Of a stretch of 14,502 nt of DNA, positions 1 through 9,964 are shown piece after piece. This DNA is from Pseudomonadota bacterium (GTDB lineage Bacteria > Pseudomonadota > Alphaproteobacteria > Rhizobiales > Xanthobacteraceae), in contig JAEYVN010000282.1 in the NCBI GenBank assembly GCA_023431725.1, positions 1-14,502 on the forward strand, read 5' to 3'. Below the pieces are notes generated by a model. That model did no database searches, was not told the origin of the DNA, and saw only the letters and a list, made by a program, of their open reading frames with translations. Positions within the stretch are counted from its first letter, which is position 1. Each line of letters begins with the position of its first letter. The position numbers and the translations under genes are program-made.

Positions 1-1813
1 TGTCTTGCTGCGCCACTATCTCGGCGAACCTGTCGATGCCGAACTCGAGCGCAAGATCGCCGTCTATCTGCGCCGCATCCAGGGCAAGCATGACGGCTGG
101 CCGCTCTTCCACGATGACGAGTTCGACATGAGCGCCAGCGTGAAGGCATACTTTGCACTGAAGATGATCGGCGATTCCCCCGATGCCGATCACATGCGAC
201 GTGCACGCGAAGCGATCCTTGCACGCGGTGGTGCATCGGGCAGCAACGTGTTCACGCGCGTGCTGCTGTCGCTGTTCGGCGTCACCACATGGCGCAGCGT
301 ACCGGTCATGCCGGTGGAAATCATGTTGCTGCCGCGCTGGTTTCCGTTCCACATGTCGAAGATTTCGTACTGGGCGCGCACGGTCATCGCACCGCTCCTT
401 GTGCTCGGCGCATTAAAGCCAAGGGCACGCAATCCCAAGGGCGTTACGATCGACGAATTGTTTCTGGAGCCCCCGCATTCGGTCGGCGGCGTGAAGAAAG
501 CTGCTCATCAGAAATGGTCGTGGTTCCTGTTCTTCCGCGGCGTCGATATCGTCTTGCGGGCAACCGAACCGCTGTTTCCAAAATCAACGCGCAAGCGCGC
601 GATCGACGCTGCCGTTGCATTCGTGAAGGAACGCCTGAACGGTGAAGATGGTCTCGGCGCCATTTATCCGGCCATGGCCAATAGCGTCATGATGTATGAC
701 GTACTCGGTTATCCCGAAGATCATCCGGATCGGGCGATCGCCCGCCTGTCGATCGAAAAGCTGCTCGTCATCAAGGACCATGAGGCCTATTGCCAGCCCT
801 GCGTATCGCCGGTGTGGGACACCGCACTCTCCGCGCACACAATGCTCGAAGCAGGCAGCGACAAGGCGAAGGCAGCGGCGCAGGCCGGCCTCGACTGGCT
901 CATCCCGCGACAGGAACTCGAGGTGAAAGGTGACTGGGCCGCGCAGCGTCCAAACGTGCGCCCCGGCGGCTGGGCCTTCCAGTACAACAACGCGCACTAT
1001 CCCGATCTCGATGACACCGCCGTCGTTGCAATGGCGATGGATCGCGCACAGGCCAACTCATCGACGCACAATTTTGACAACTCGCTGAGCCGCGCGCGCG
1101 AATGGATCCTTGGCCTGCAAAGCAAGAATGGCGGTTGGGGCGCGTTCGACGCAGACAATGAATATACCTACCTGAACAACATTCCGTTTTCCGATCACGG
1201 CGCGCTGCTCGACCCACCGACCGAAGACGTCACCGCGCGCTGTATCTCAATGCTGGCGCAGATGCCGGGCGATGTCGCTGGCGACCAGGCGATCGAAGCC
1301 GGCATCGAATATCTGCGCAAGACGCAATTGCCGGACGGCTCGTGGTATGGCCGCTGGGGCCTGAATTACATTTACGGTACGTGGTCGTCGCTTTGCGCGC
1401 TCAATGCCGCGGGCCTCGACCACAAGTCCGACATGGTTCGCAAGGCATCCGACTGGCTGCTGAAGATCCAGAATGCCGACGGCGGCTGGGGTGAGGACGG
1501 AACGAGTTACAAGCTCGACTACAAGGGGTATGAACCTGCGCCCAGCACCCCGTCACAAACGGCGTGGGCCCTCCTGGGCCTGATGGCTGCCGGACAGGTG
1601 GATCACCCAAAAGTCCAGGCAGGCATTCGTTATCTGATGGAACAGCAGGGCGAGGACGGCCTGTGGGAAGAAGAGCGCTTCACGGCGACTGGCTTCCCGC
1701 GCGTGTTCTATTTGCGCTATCACGGTTATCGGAAATTCTTCCCGCTTTGGGCGCTCGCCCGCTACCGCAACCTGACGTCGGCAAACGACCGCCGCGTCGC
1801 TTTCGGAATGTAG
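1..1813 (+). CDS. shc: Squalene-hopene cyclase (5' partial)
   Basis: Class II triterpene cyclase that folds squalene into hopene (and hopanol), the core step of hopanoid synthesis; the family is a monotopic inner-membrane enzyme. The frame is open to the left edge, so about 50 N-terminal residues are missing compared with the usual ~650; 602 residues are visible from position 5. The protonating motif D-L-D-D-T-A is encoded at 1004-1021. Several QW-type repeats are visible, including L-Q-S-K-N-G-G-W-G (near 1117-1143), Q-L-P-D-G-S-W-Y-G (near 1325-1351), I-Q-N-A-D-G-G-W-G (near 1468-1494) and a last Q-x-x-x-D-G-x-W before the C-terminal block F-P-R-V-F-Y-L-R-Y-H-G-Y. The stop TAG is at 1811-1813. 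hpnG follows after 18 bp on the same strand, so the two are probably co-transcribed, most likely with squalene genes lying further left. Also named hpnF. No damage seen. Confidence 0.97.
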   Translation, partial: VLLRHYLGEPVDAELERKIAVYLRRIQGKHDGWPLFHDDEFDMSASVKAYFALKMIGDSPDADHMRRAREAILARGGASGSNVFTRVLLSLFGVTTWRSVPVMPVEIMLLPRWFPFHMSKISYWARTVIAPLLVLGALKPRARNPKGVTIDELFLEPPHSVGGVKKAAHQKWSWFLFFRGVDIVLRATEPLFPKSTRKRAIDAAVAFVKERLNGEDGLGAIYPAMANSVMMYDVLGYPEDHPDRAIARLSIEKLLVIKDHEAYCQPCVSPVWDTALSAHTMLEAGSDKAKAAAQAGLDWLIPRQELEVKGDWAAQRPNVRPGGWAFQYNNAHYPDLDDTAVVAMAMDRAQANSSTHNFDNSLSRAREWILGLQSKNGGWGAFDADNEYTYLNNIPFSDHGALLDPPTEDVTARCISMLAQMPGDVAGDQAIEAGIEYLRKTQLPDGSWYGRWGLNYIYGTWSSLCALNAAGLDHKSDMVRKASDWLLKIQNADGGWGEDGTSYKLDYKGYEPAPSTPSQTAWALLGLMAAGQVDHPKVQAGIRYLMEQQGEDGLWEEERFTATGFPRVFYLRYHGYRKFFPLWALARYRNLTSANDRRVAFGM

Positions 1814-2464
1814 GAATTCAAGTCCCTCCGCATGAGTTTCTCCCCACCAGACCTTCTTGTTGTGACCGGCCTGCAGCGTGAAGCGCAGATCGCCGCTGGC
1901 GATGGCGTGATGACTGTTTGCAGTGGCGGCAGCCGCAGCGTTCTCTCGCAATGGCTGGCAGGAATCGAACCACCGCGCGGCGGCGTTCTCAGTTTCGGGC
2001 TGGCTGGCGGATTAGCACCGGATCTGCGCTCGGGGGACGTCGTGCTGGCATCGCATGTGTTCGAGCAGAGCGAGCGCCACGATGTTCATGACATTTGGCA
2101 CAGCACCATCCTGTCTGCCTCCCAGAGCACAATGCGCGTGCACCATGGCGCTATCACCGGCCATGATGTCGTGATCGCGCGGGCGGCCGACAAGGTCGCT
2201 CTGCATACCGGCAGCGGCGCCGTGGCGGTGGACATGGAATCCCACATTGCCGCCCTCTATGCCCGCAAGCATGGACTTCCGTTTGCGATCATTCGGGTGA
2301 TCAGCGATCCGGTGACGCGCAGCCTGCCGCCGGTGGCCTCGGACGCACTGAAGCCCGACGGCAATATCGATATGCCGAAAATCCTGAAAGGGATTGCACG
2401 AAACCCCGGTCAAGTGCCGGCGCTGATCGCAGCCGGCTTTGACTCGGGGCGCGCCTTCAAGTCG

Positions 2465-3613
<1,149 letters not shown>

Positions 3614-3646
3614 GTGAGTTGAGTCTGCCTGTATGATCTTAATTCA

Positions 3647-4579
3647 TTACACCGAGGCAAGCTCGGCGGGGAGGCGGAATTCGATATTTTCTTCACGTCC
3701 GGGCAAAGTCGAGACTTCGACCGACTTCAGTTTTTTTAGAGCCGTTATAACGTCATCGACCAGCACCTCCGGCGCTGATGCACCGGCCGTGATGCCGACA
3801 GTCTGGACGCCCTCCAGCCAGGCCGGATCGAGTTCAGAACCATTGGCGATCAGATAACTCGGGATTCCAAGCTCGGCCCCGATCTCACGAAGACGGTTGG
3901 AATTGGACGAGTTGGTGGCGCCGACCACGAGAAGAAGATCAGCAACCTGACACAGATCGCGGACGGCGCTCTGACGGTTCTGTGTGGCGTAGCAGATGTC
4001 GCGGGTATCCGGTCCCTGGATATCGGTGAAGCGCTTCATCAGCGCAGCAATGATTTCCCTGGTGTCATCGACGCTCAACGTCGTCTGCGTGACATAGGCC
4101 ACCGGCGTGTCGGTCGGAATGGTCAGCGTGTCGACGTCCGCGACGGTCTGAACCAGCACCACCGGCGCTGGTATCTGCCCCATTGTGCCCTCGACTTCCG
4201 GATGCCCGGCGTGGCCGATCAGGATCACCGTCCGACCATGCTTGACGTAACGCTTGCCCTGATTGTGGACCTTGGTAACGAGCGGACAGGTGGCGTCGAT
4301 CACCGGCAGATTGCGGCTCTCACCCTCGCCTACCACCGCTTTCGATACGCCATGCGCAGAGAAGATCGCGACCGCATTATCCGGGATCTCGGACACGCTC
4401 TCGACGAACCGCGCGCCCTTGGCCTTCAGAGTTTCGACGACGTACTTGTTGTGAACGATTTCGTGGCGGACATAGACAGGCGGCCCATACTTCTTGAGCG
4501 CCCGCTCCACGATATCGATCGCTCTCACGACGCCCGCGCAGAAACCGCGCGGCTGCGCAAGAACGACCTTCAATGTCAT
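3647..4579 (-). CDS. ispH: 4-hydroxy-3-methylbut-2-enyl diphosphate reductase
   Basis: Last enzyme of the MEP (non-mevalonate) pathway; reduces HMBPP to IPP and DMAPP using a [4Fe-4S] cluster. The three cluster cysteines are present: P-R-G-F-C-A-G, D-A-T-C-P-L-V and R-D-I-C-Y-A-T. The substrate-binding and catalytic [21 protein letters not shown] and N-S-S-N-S-N-R-L blocks are intact. Three in-frame starts exist: TTG at 4606, directly abutting the dxs stop; ATG at 4597; and ATG at 4579. None has a good Shine-Dalgarno. I chose 4579 (310 residues) because [12 protein letters not shown] matches the usual short family N-terminus; 4597 is nearly as likely. The gene lies between dxs and hpnH in a compact minus-strand operon. 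The C-terminal [14 protein letters not shown] looks, from memory, like the IspH version found in hopanoid clusters of Bradyrhizobium-type bacteria, where another ispH copy may exist elsewhere. Confidence 0.95.
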   Translation of the reverse strand: MTLKVVLAQPRGFCAGVVRAIDIVERALKKYGPPVYVRHEIVHNKYVVETLKAKGARFVESVSEIPDNAVAIFSAHGVSKAVVGEGESRNLPVIDATCPLVTKVHNQGKRYVKHGRTVILIGHAGHPEVEGTMGQIPAPVVLVQTVADVDTLTIPTDTPVAYVTQTTLSVDDTREIIAALMKRFTDIQGPDTRDICYATQNRQSAVRDLCQVADLLLVVGATNSSNSNRLREIGAELGIPSYLIANGSELDPAWLEGVQTVGITAGASAPEVLVDDVITALKKLKSVEVSTLPGREENIEFRLPAELASV

Positions 4580-4606
4580 GATCTGTGTACCGTGCATATC
4601 AGCCAA

Positions 4607-6523
4607 TTATGCCAACTGCATGGTTTCGATCTTGCGGTCCTTGCCGAGAGCTTCGAAAGCCTTGGCAATGATACCGTTCGCATCAAGACCGGCCCGCGCG
4701 TACATCGCATTCGGCGCGTCGTGATCGATAAACTCGTCCGGCAGAACCATCGAACGTACTTTGAGACCGCTGTCGAGCGCACCGTGTTCGGCAAGGGCAT
4801 GCATCACGAATGAACCGAAACCGCCGATCGAGCCTTCCTCAATGGTAATCAGGACTTCGTGATTCTTGGCCAGACGCAGCAACAGGTCGACGTCGAGCGG
4901 CTTTGCGAACCGAGCGTCAGCGACCGTCGTCGTCAAACCATGAGCCGCCAGCGACTCCGCAGCCTTCATGCATTCGGCGAGACGGGTACCATACGAGAAC
5001 AGCGCCACTGTATTGCCTTCGCGCAATACGCGACCCTTGCCGATCTCCAGCGGCTTACCAATTTCCGGCAGATCGACACCCACGCCATCGCCACGTGGAT
5101 AACGCAGCGCCGACGGGCGATCATCAATCGCGGCCGCGGTTGCGACCATGTGCCGAAGCTCTGCCTCATCGGCAGCAGCCATCAACACGAAGTCCGGCAA
5201 GCAACCAAGATAGGCGGTATCGAACGAACCGGCATGGGTCGGACCATCAGCGCCGACAAGGCCCGCGCGATCAAGCGCAAAGCGAACCGGCAATTTCTGG
5301 ATCGCAACATCATGCACGATCTGATCGTAAGCACGTTGCATGAAGGTCGAATAGATCGCCACGAACGGCTTGTAACCGTCGGTCGCAAGACCCGCCGCGA
5401 AGGTCACGGCGTGCTGTTCGGCTATACCAACGTCAAAGGTGCGATTGGGAAAAGCCTTCGAGAAAATGTCGACACCGGTGCCCGATGGCATGGCCGCCGT
5501 GATCGCGACGATCCGATCATCCTTTTCCGCTTCCTTGACGAGGCTTTCACCGAACACCTTGGTGTAGGATGGCGCATTCGCCTTGGCCTTGGATTGCCGC
5601 CCAGTGACAACATCGAACTTGACGACACCATGATATTTGTCGTCTGACGCTTCCGCCGGCGCGTAACCTTTACCCTTCTGCGTCACGACATGAACCAGGA
5701 TCGGTCCCATGTCAGCGTCGCGCACATTGCGCAGCACCGGCAACAGATGATCAAGATTATGGCCGTCGATCGGACCGACATAATAGAAGCCGAGTTCCTC
5801 GAACAACGTGCCGCCGGTGACCATACCGCGCGCGTATTCCTCGGCGCGCGCCGCCTGGGTCTTCACGAATTTCGGCAGATGGCTTCCGATTTGCTTGCCG
5901 ATCTCGCGCAGCGACAAATAAGTGCGGCCGGAAATCAGGCGAGCAAGGTATGCCGACATCGCACCGACGGGGGGCGCGATCGACATCTCGTTGTCGTTGA
6001 GAATGACGATCAGGCGCGAATCCATCGCCCCGGCATTGTTCATGGCTTCGTAGGCCATGCCGGCCGACATCGCACCGTCGCCAATGATAGCAACGACGTT
6101 GTTCTTTCCGCCCGACAGGTCGCGCGCCACGGCCATGCCGAGGCCGGCCGAAATCGACGTGGAGGAATGCGCCGCGCCAAACGGGTCATATTCACTTTCG
6201 GTGCGCTTGGTGAAGCCGGACAAGCCGCCGCCCTGTCGCAGGGTGCGAATGCGATCACGTCGGCCGGTCAATATCTTGTGCGGGTAAGCTTGATGGCCTA
6301 CGTCCCAGATAAGCCGGTCTTCGGGTGTATTGAATACGGCATGCAAAGCCACGGTGAGTTCAACCACCCCGAGACCGGCGCCCAGGTGTCCACCAGTTAC
6401 GGCCACCGCGCTGATCGTCTCGTTCCGCAACTCATCTGCCACCTGGCGCAGTTGACTGTCGCGCAGCTTTCGAAGATCGGCGGGTGTTTGGAGGGTGTCG
6501 AGCAGCGGGGTAGAAACAGTCAT
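4607..6523 (-). CDS. dxs: 1-deoxy-D-xylulose-5-phosphate synthase
   Basis: First and flux-controlling enzyme of the MEP pathway; thiamine-diphosphate-dependent condensation of pyruvate and glyceraldehyde-3-phosphate. The 638-residue product is full length. It shows the G-G-H motif (H46), G-H-Q-A-Y-P-H-K (H77), the ThDP/Mg motif G-D-G-A-M-S-A-G starting at 148 with N-D-N-E-M at 176-180, and the transketolase pyrimidine-domain signature G-I-A-E-Q-H-A-V-T with catalytic Glu at 369, followed by D-G-P-T-H-A-G. The frame extends upstream to a TTG at 6568. I set the start at ATG 6523 because an AAGGTG ribosome-binding site lies 8 nt before it and M-T-V-S-T-P-L-L-D fits the family. It heads the dxs-ispH-hpnH operon and diverges from hpnN across about 150 bp. 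Its place here ties isoprenoid supply to hopanoid production. Confidence 0.97.
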   Translation of the reverse strand: MTVSTPLLDTLQTPADLRKLRDSQLRQVADELRNETISAVAVTGGHLGAGLGVVELTVALHAVFNTPEDRLIWDVGHQAYPHKILTGRRDRIRTLRQGGGLSGFTKRTESEYDPFGAAHSSTSISAGLGMAVARDLSGGKNNVVAIIGDGAMSAGMAYEAMNNAGAMDSRLIVILNDNEMSIAPPVGAMSAYLARLISGRTYLSLREIGKQIGSHLPKFVKTQAARAEEYARGMVTGGTLFEELGFYYVGPIDGHNLDHLLPVLRNVRDADMGPILVHVVTQKGKGYAPAEASDDKYHGVVKFDVVTGRQSKAKANAPSYTKVFGESLVKEAEKDDRIVAITAAMPSGTGVDIFSKAFPNRTFDVGIAEQHAVTFAAGLATDGYKPFVAIYSTFMQRAYDQIVHDVAIQKLPVRFALDRAGLVGADGPTHAGSFDTAYLGCLPDFVLMAAADEAELRHMVATAAAIDDRPSALRYPRGDGVGVDLPEIGKPLEIGKGRVLREGNTVALFSYGTRLAECMKAAESLAAHGLTTTVADARFAKPLDVDLLLRLAKNHEVLITIEEGSIGGFGSFVMHALAEHGALDSGLKVRSMVLPDEFIDHDAPNAMYARAGLDANGIIAKAFEALGKDRKIETMQLA

Positions 6524-6528
6524 TATCG

Positions 6529-6538
6529 AAACACCTTT
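6529..6538 (-). promoter_or_regulatory. Shine-Dalgarno of dxs (decides start at 6523)
   Basis: On the minus strand, AAAGGTG lies about 8 nt upstream of the ATG at 6523. The alternative in-frame TTG at 6568 has no comparable site, which supports the shorter N-terminus. Confidence 0.5.
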
Positions 6539-6562
6539 GCTCCGGACGTTGTTAAACTTATG

Positions 6563-6624
6563 GCGCAATTACCGGATTTTGCTTCCTTGGAACGCAAAAA
6601 ACATGCCCCGGCAAGCGCAATTAC
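6563..6624. repeat. Direct repeat GCGCAATTAC, two copies
   Basis: Identical 10-bp copies at 6563-6572 and 6615-6624 in the dxs/hpnN divergent region, period 52 bp. They might be paired operator half-sites for a regulator of the hopanoid genes. No other copy was noticed in the other intergenic gaps of this window. Confidence 0.45.
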
Positions 6625-6675
6625 GCCAGCCCAGGCTTCCCAATAGACAAATGAAGGTTACGGGTACGGAAATTC

Positions 6676-9321
6676 ATGATGGATTCGCAGCAAACCTCGG
6701 TCCTATCGGGGCTCATTGGAAAAATAGTCCAGGGCAGTATTCGGTTCCCGTGGCTTACAATTCTGCTTTTTGGCGTGATTTCGGCGTTTTCGGGGACTTA
6801 TGCGATCCGGAACTTCGCCATAAACACCGATATCAGCAACCTGATCTCACCAGAACTTGATTGGAGAAAGCGAGAAATCGCATTCGAAAAGGCTTTTCCG
6901 AGCCGATCCGAAACAATACTGGCGGTTGTCGACGCCCCGACGCCCGAACTCGCTTCACTCGCTGCAAATGCACTTACTGAGAAGTTAAAGCAGCAACCCG
7001 GCATCTTCAATGACGTCCGCAGGCCGGACTCGGGAGCGTTTTTCGAGAAAAACGGACTTCTTTTTCTCCCGACCCAGCAGGTCGGCGAGACGCTCGGAAT
7101 GTTGCAGCAGAGCGGGGTTGCGCTTGGCGTCCTCGGCCAGAACCCGAACTGGCTGGGCCTCTCCCAGATGACCCAGATGGCCCTGATCGGCATCCGCGGT
7201 GGTCGTCTGACCCTGGATTCCGCCGCGCCGACTATGGATCGGTTCTCAAATACCTTCGAACAGGCCCTCGCCAATCAGCCGGCGAGCTTCTCGTGGCAGG
7301 AGATGATGGGCACTGCCGGGGCCCCGTCCAATGAGAGCCGGCGCTTTATCGAGATCTGGCCCAAGCTGGACTTCTCGGCTCTCGAGCCTGGCCGCCAAGC
7401 CACGGACGCCGTTCGCAAGGCCGCAGCCGACATTGACATTGCCGGCAATTATCAGGCTCGCCTGCGCCTGACGGGCCCCGTCCCAATCTCGGACGAGGAA
7501 TTCGCGACGGTGAAGGAGGGAGCACTGCTCCACAGCATCGGCACCGTAGTCGTTGTCCTGATCATCCTCTGGTTTGCGCTCAAATCGCCACGGCTCATCG
7601 GATCCACCTTCTTGGCTCTTACTGCAGGACTGGCGATCACTGCAGCCCTTGGTTTCGCGCTGGTGGGATCGCTGAACCTCATATCCGTGGCGTTCTTTGT
7701 GTTGTTCGTCGGATTGGGCGTGGACTTCAGTATTCAATACTGCGTTCGCTACCGCGATGAACGGTATCACGGCGATGGACTGAAAGAGGCACTGGTGGAC
7801 GCCGGCCGCAATCTCGGCGGGCCACTGACCCTCGCCGCTGCCGCCACGGCTGCAGGTTTCTTCGCCTTCCTGCCAACCAATTATCAGGGCGTATCGGAAC
7901 TCGGACTGATCGCCGGCATCGGCATGATCATCGCTTATCTGATGACCATCACACTGCTCCCGGCGATCCTTGCGATTGTGAATCCGCCCGGCGAGAAAGA
8001 ACCCGTCGGCTATGCATTTCTCGCGCCGGTCGATGATTTCGTACACCGCTATCGTATCGCGATCGTCGCGGGAACGCTTGGTATCACCGTGCTCGGTGCA
8101 CCTCTGCTCTATTACCTGCACTTCGACTTCAATCCGCTGAACCTTCGCAGCCCGAAGGTCGAATCGATCTCGACCTACCTCGATCTGCGCAAGGACCCGA
8201 ATACAGGTGCGAGTTCTATCAATGTCCTCGTGCCGAATATCAAGGAGGCTCAGGCCCTCGCTGCGAAGCTGCAGGCATTGCCGGAAGTGGCGCGGGTGAT
8301 GACCCTGGAAAGCTTCGTCCCCGATGATCAGGAAACCAAGCTGGGCCTCATCAAACAGGCGAGCGAATCCCTGAGCAGATACCTCGCAGCACAGCCGGGC
8401 CCGGCACCAAGCGACGCTGATAGCCTCACCGCCATCAAACAAACTGCCGAGGCGCTGAATGGAATTGCCGAAGGCCAGACCGGCCCCGGGGCAACGGCCG
8501 CGCGCCGGCTCGCCAAACAGCTGGAGACCCTGGCGGCAAGCTCGAGCGAAAAGCGGGCAACTGCGGAGAAAGCCGTTATCACTCCGCTCACCTATAAGCT
8601 GGCGGAATTGCGCAACCTGCTTCAGGCACAGCCCATCACCCTGGAAAATCTGCCGGAGGACTTGAAGCGGGCGTGGACGACACCGGACGGATTGAGCCGT
8701 GTGGAAATATTGCCGAGTGGCGACCCCAACGATAACGAGACGCTGCGTGTCTTTGCGGAAAAGGTCCTGTCAATTGCACCCAATGCGATCGGCGGGCCAA
8801 TCTCAATCCTGAAATCCGGCGACACGATCATCGTCGCCTTCATTCAGGCGGGCGCACTGGCACTCCTTTCCATCAGCATCCTGCTCTGGATTGCCCTGCG
8901 CCGTTTCGGTGACGTGCTGCTGACAATCGTGCCCTTGCTGCTTGCAGGCGTTCTCACGATGGAACTCTGCGTGCTGCTCGACATGCCCTTGAACTTCGCG
9001 AACATCATCGCCCTGCCCCTGCTTCTTGGCATCGGCGTCGCGTTCAAGATCTACTACATCATGGCATGGCGGGCCGGTCAGACTGCTCCGCTGCAGTCGA
9101 GCCTGACCCGCGCGGTGTTTTTCAGTGCACTGACTACGGCGACGGCGTTCGGCAGCCTGTGGCTGTCGAGCCATCCCGGTACGTCGAGCATGGGCAAGCT
9201 GTTGGCGTTGTCGCTCGTGACGACGCTCTGTGCGGCTGTGCTATTCCAGCCGGCCCTAATGGGTCGGCCGCGGGACAGCGCTGAGCCGGGAGCAAACGCT
9301 GGCGGAAATGGCGCTGGCTGA
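6676..9321 (+). CDS. hpnN: Hopanoid transporter HpnN, RND/MMPL family
   Basis: Inner-membrane RND-superfamily protein that moves hopanoids from the cytoplasmic membrane towards the outer membrane. The 881-residue product shows the expected two-fold RND layout. TM1 is at about 25-43, followed by a periplasmic domain to about 285. A first bundle of five helices spans about 287-435, TM7 lies near 462-481, a second periplasmic domain spans about 482-717 and ends before the last five helices (about 718-862). The motif G-L-G-V-D-F-S-I-Q-Y-C near 345-355 is typical of this MMPL/HpnN branch. The second periplasmic domain holds a long Ala/Glu/Lys-rich helical stretch (about 555-660). ATG-ATG at 6676 has only a modest GGAA at about 6 nt. 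It diverges from dxs. The 3' end is overlapped for 66 bp by the antiparallel DUF2147 gene. An alternative would be a generic MMPL exporter, but the context makes HpnN very likely. Confidence 0.93.
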   Translation: MMDSQQTSVLSGLIGKIVQGSIRFPWLTILLFGVISAFSGTYAIRNFAINTDISNLISPELDWRKREIAFEKAFPSRSETILAVVDAPTPELASLAANALTEKLKQQPGIFNDVRRPDSGAFFEKNGLLFLPTQQVGETLGMLQQSGVALGVLGQNPNWLGLSQMTQMALIGIRGGRLTLDSAAPTMDRFSNTFEQALANQPASFSWQEMMGTAGAPSNESRRFIEIWPKLDFSALEPGRQATDAVRKAAADIDIAGNYQARLRLTGPVPISDEEFATVKEGALLHSIGTVVVVLIILWFALKSPRLIGSTFLALTAGLAITAALGFALVGSLNLISVAFFVLFVGLGVDFSIQYCVRYRDERYHGDGLKEALVDAGRNLGGPLTLAAAATAAGFFAFLPTNYQGVSELGLIAGIGMIIAYLMTITLLPAILAIVNPPGEKEPVGYAFLAPVDDFVHRYRIAIVAGTLGITVLGAPLLYYLHFDFNPLNLRSPKVESISTYLDLRKDPNTGASSINVLVPNIKEAQALAAKLQALPEVARVMTLESFVPDDQETKLGLIKQASESLSRYLAAQPGPAPSDADSLTAIKQTAEALNGIAEGQTGPGATAARRLAKQLETLAASSSEKRATAEKAVITPLTYKLAELRNLLQAQPITLENLPEDLKRAWTTPDGLSRVEILPSGDPNDNETLRVFAEKVLSIAPNAIGGPISILKSGDTIIVAFIQAGALALLSISILLWIALRRFGDVLLTIVPLLLAGVLTMELCVLLDMPLNFANIIALPLLLGIGVAFKIYYIMAWRAGQTAPLQSSLTRAVFFSALTTATAFGSLWLSSHPGTSSMGKLLALSLVTTLCAAVLFQPALMGRPRDSAEPGANAGGNGAG

Positions 9322-9864
9322 TGGAGCACTGCCGGTGGTGGCCGTAGCGCTCCCACTGGCAGCCCCTTTCTGGGCCCCCTTGGTTGAGGGGGCCGCCGGG
9401 GCGGAAGCGGCAACTGGAGCCGTCGCAACCTTGGTCCAGGTCTCTCCGCCGCAGAACAGGCCAAGGACGCAGCCCTGAACTTTCAAAGACGTGGGCGAAA
9501 GCAGGGTCACGTTTGAATCGTACATCTTGCCGTTCTTGGCATTGTAGATCTTGCCAACCCACCGGTTCGCCTCAGCCTTCTTGGCATCCGGCTTCATGTT
9601 CACGAGGATCGGCATGCCAAGGGTCGGGCGAGTTCGGAGCGACGGATCGGGGTTTTGCGAGTCAGTTCCGGGGCTCTGCTCCCAGCCAATAACGCCCCAG
9701 AGGTTGCCGTCACAGATCGCAACCCTGATATGGGCCGTGCCCTCCTCGACCCGCCAGTCCCCGGTCGGATCAGGGGCCGCGGCAGGCACGACAGCGGGGG
9801 CCTGCGCGACAGCTTGTCCCGCAGTAAGAGCGAAAAACACCGTAAGCACCGAGAGCTTTTTCAT
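9256..9864 (-). CDS. Secreted DUF2147 protein with low-complexity C-terminal tail
   Basis: Function unknown. Start ATG 9864 gives 202 residues beginning with a clear signal peptide: M-K-K-L, a hydrophobic core, then A-V-A|Q-A with likely cleavage after residue 20. An upstream in-frame start at 9900 would only add residues ahead of the signal peptide. Residues about 34-146 look like the DUF2147 domain: G-D-W-R-V-E-E-G-T-A-H-I-R-V, N-P-D-P-S-L-R-T-R-P-T-L-G-M-P-I-L, K-I-Y-N-A-K-N-G-K-M-Y and L-K-V-Q-G-C-V-L-G-L-F-C. Cysteines 51, 132 and 138 could form a disulphide in the periplasm. Residues about 147-202 are an Ala/Ser/Pro/Thr/Gly tail with no domain look; the last ~21 residues are encoded inside hpnN on the other strand. 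It sits inverted between hpnN and hpnO, so a periplasmic hopanoid-related role is possible but not shown. Confidence 0.85.
   Translation of the reverse strand: MKKLSVLTVFFALTAGQAVAQAPAVVPAAAPDPTGDWRVEEGTAHIRVAICDGNLWGVIGWEQSPGTDSQNPDPSLRTRPTLGMPILVNMKPDAKKAEANRWVGKIYNAKNGKMYDSNVTLLSPTSLKVQGCVLGLFCGGETWTKVATAPVAASAPAAPSTKGAQKGAASGSATATTGSAPSASAISASVCSRLSAVPRPTH
9373..9394. repeat. Perfect GC-rich hairpin in the convergent hpnN/DUF2147 3' region
   Basis: GGCCCCCT at 9373-9380 pairs perfectly with AGGGGGCC at 9387-9394 across a 6-nt loop. It lies 51 bp past the hpnN stop and inside the low-complexity tail of the DUF2147 gene. No T-run follows on either strand, so it is not a canonical intrinsic terminator. 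It could still slow or protect the hpnN transcript end. Confidence 0.5.
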
Positions 9865-9964
9865 GCTACCCAACTTTCCGAAAACGTGTGCCCGTAACAA
9901 TTGCCTTTGCAGCCTACGACCACAGGCGTGAGGGGCACCTTATTACCTTAGCAGAATCAACACC
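9865..9964. promoter_or_regulatory. Divergent gap between the DUF2147 gene and hpnO
   Basis: A 100-bp gap separates the two start codons and should hold both promoters. I see no convincing sigma-70 boxes. A GGAAAG on the minus strand about 9-14 nt before ATG 9864 may serve as the DUF2147 ribosome-binding site. The hpnO start at 9965 has no clear purine-rich site before it. Confidence 0.35.

Larger units (their letters stand above)
6524..6675. promoter_or_regulatory. Divergent control region between dxs and hpnN
   Basis: The 152-bp gap separates the start codons of the dxs operon (minus) and hpnN (plus), so promoters for both must lie here unless transcription comes from further away. It is visibly more AT-rich than the flanking genes. 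The 10-mer GCGCAATTAC occurs twice in the same orientation, at 6563-6572 and 6615-6624, 52 bp apart start to start, which is close to five helical turns. I could not place convincing -35/-10 boxes. The position is certain; the regulatory role of the repeats is inference. Confidence 0.5.

Noticed and set aside
4859..6646. Two long plus-strand open frames (262 and 318 codons) antisense to dxs
   Set aside because: dxs has all its catalytic motifs on the other strand; the antisense products show no domain and no ribosome-binding site.
7246..8442. A 398-codon open frame on the minus strand inside hpnN
   Set aside because: Its composition (runs of Gln, Arg, His, Asp) is typical of antisense shadow frames in high-GC DNA, and it is fully covered by the well-supported hpnN gene.
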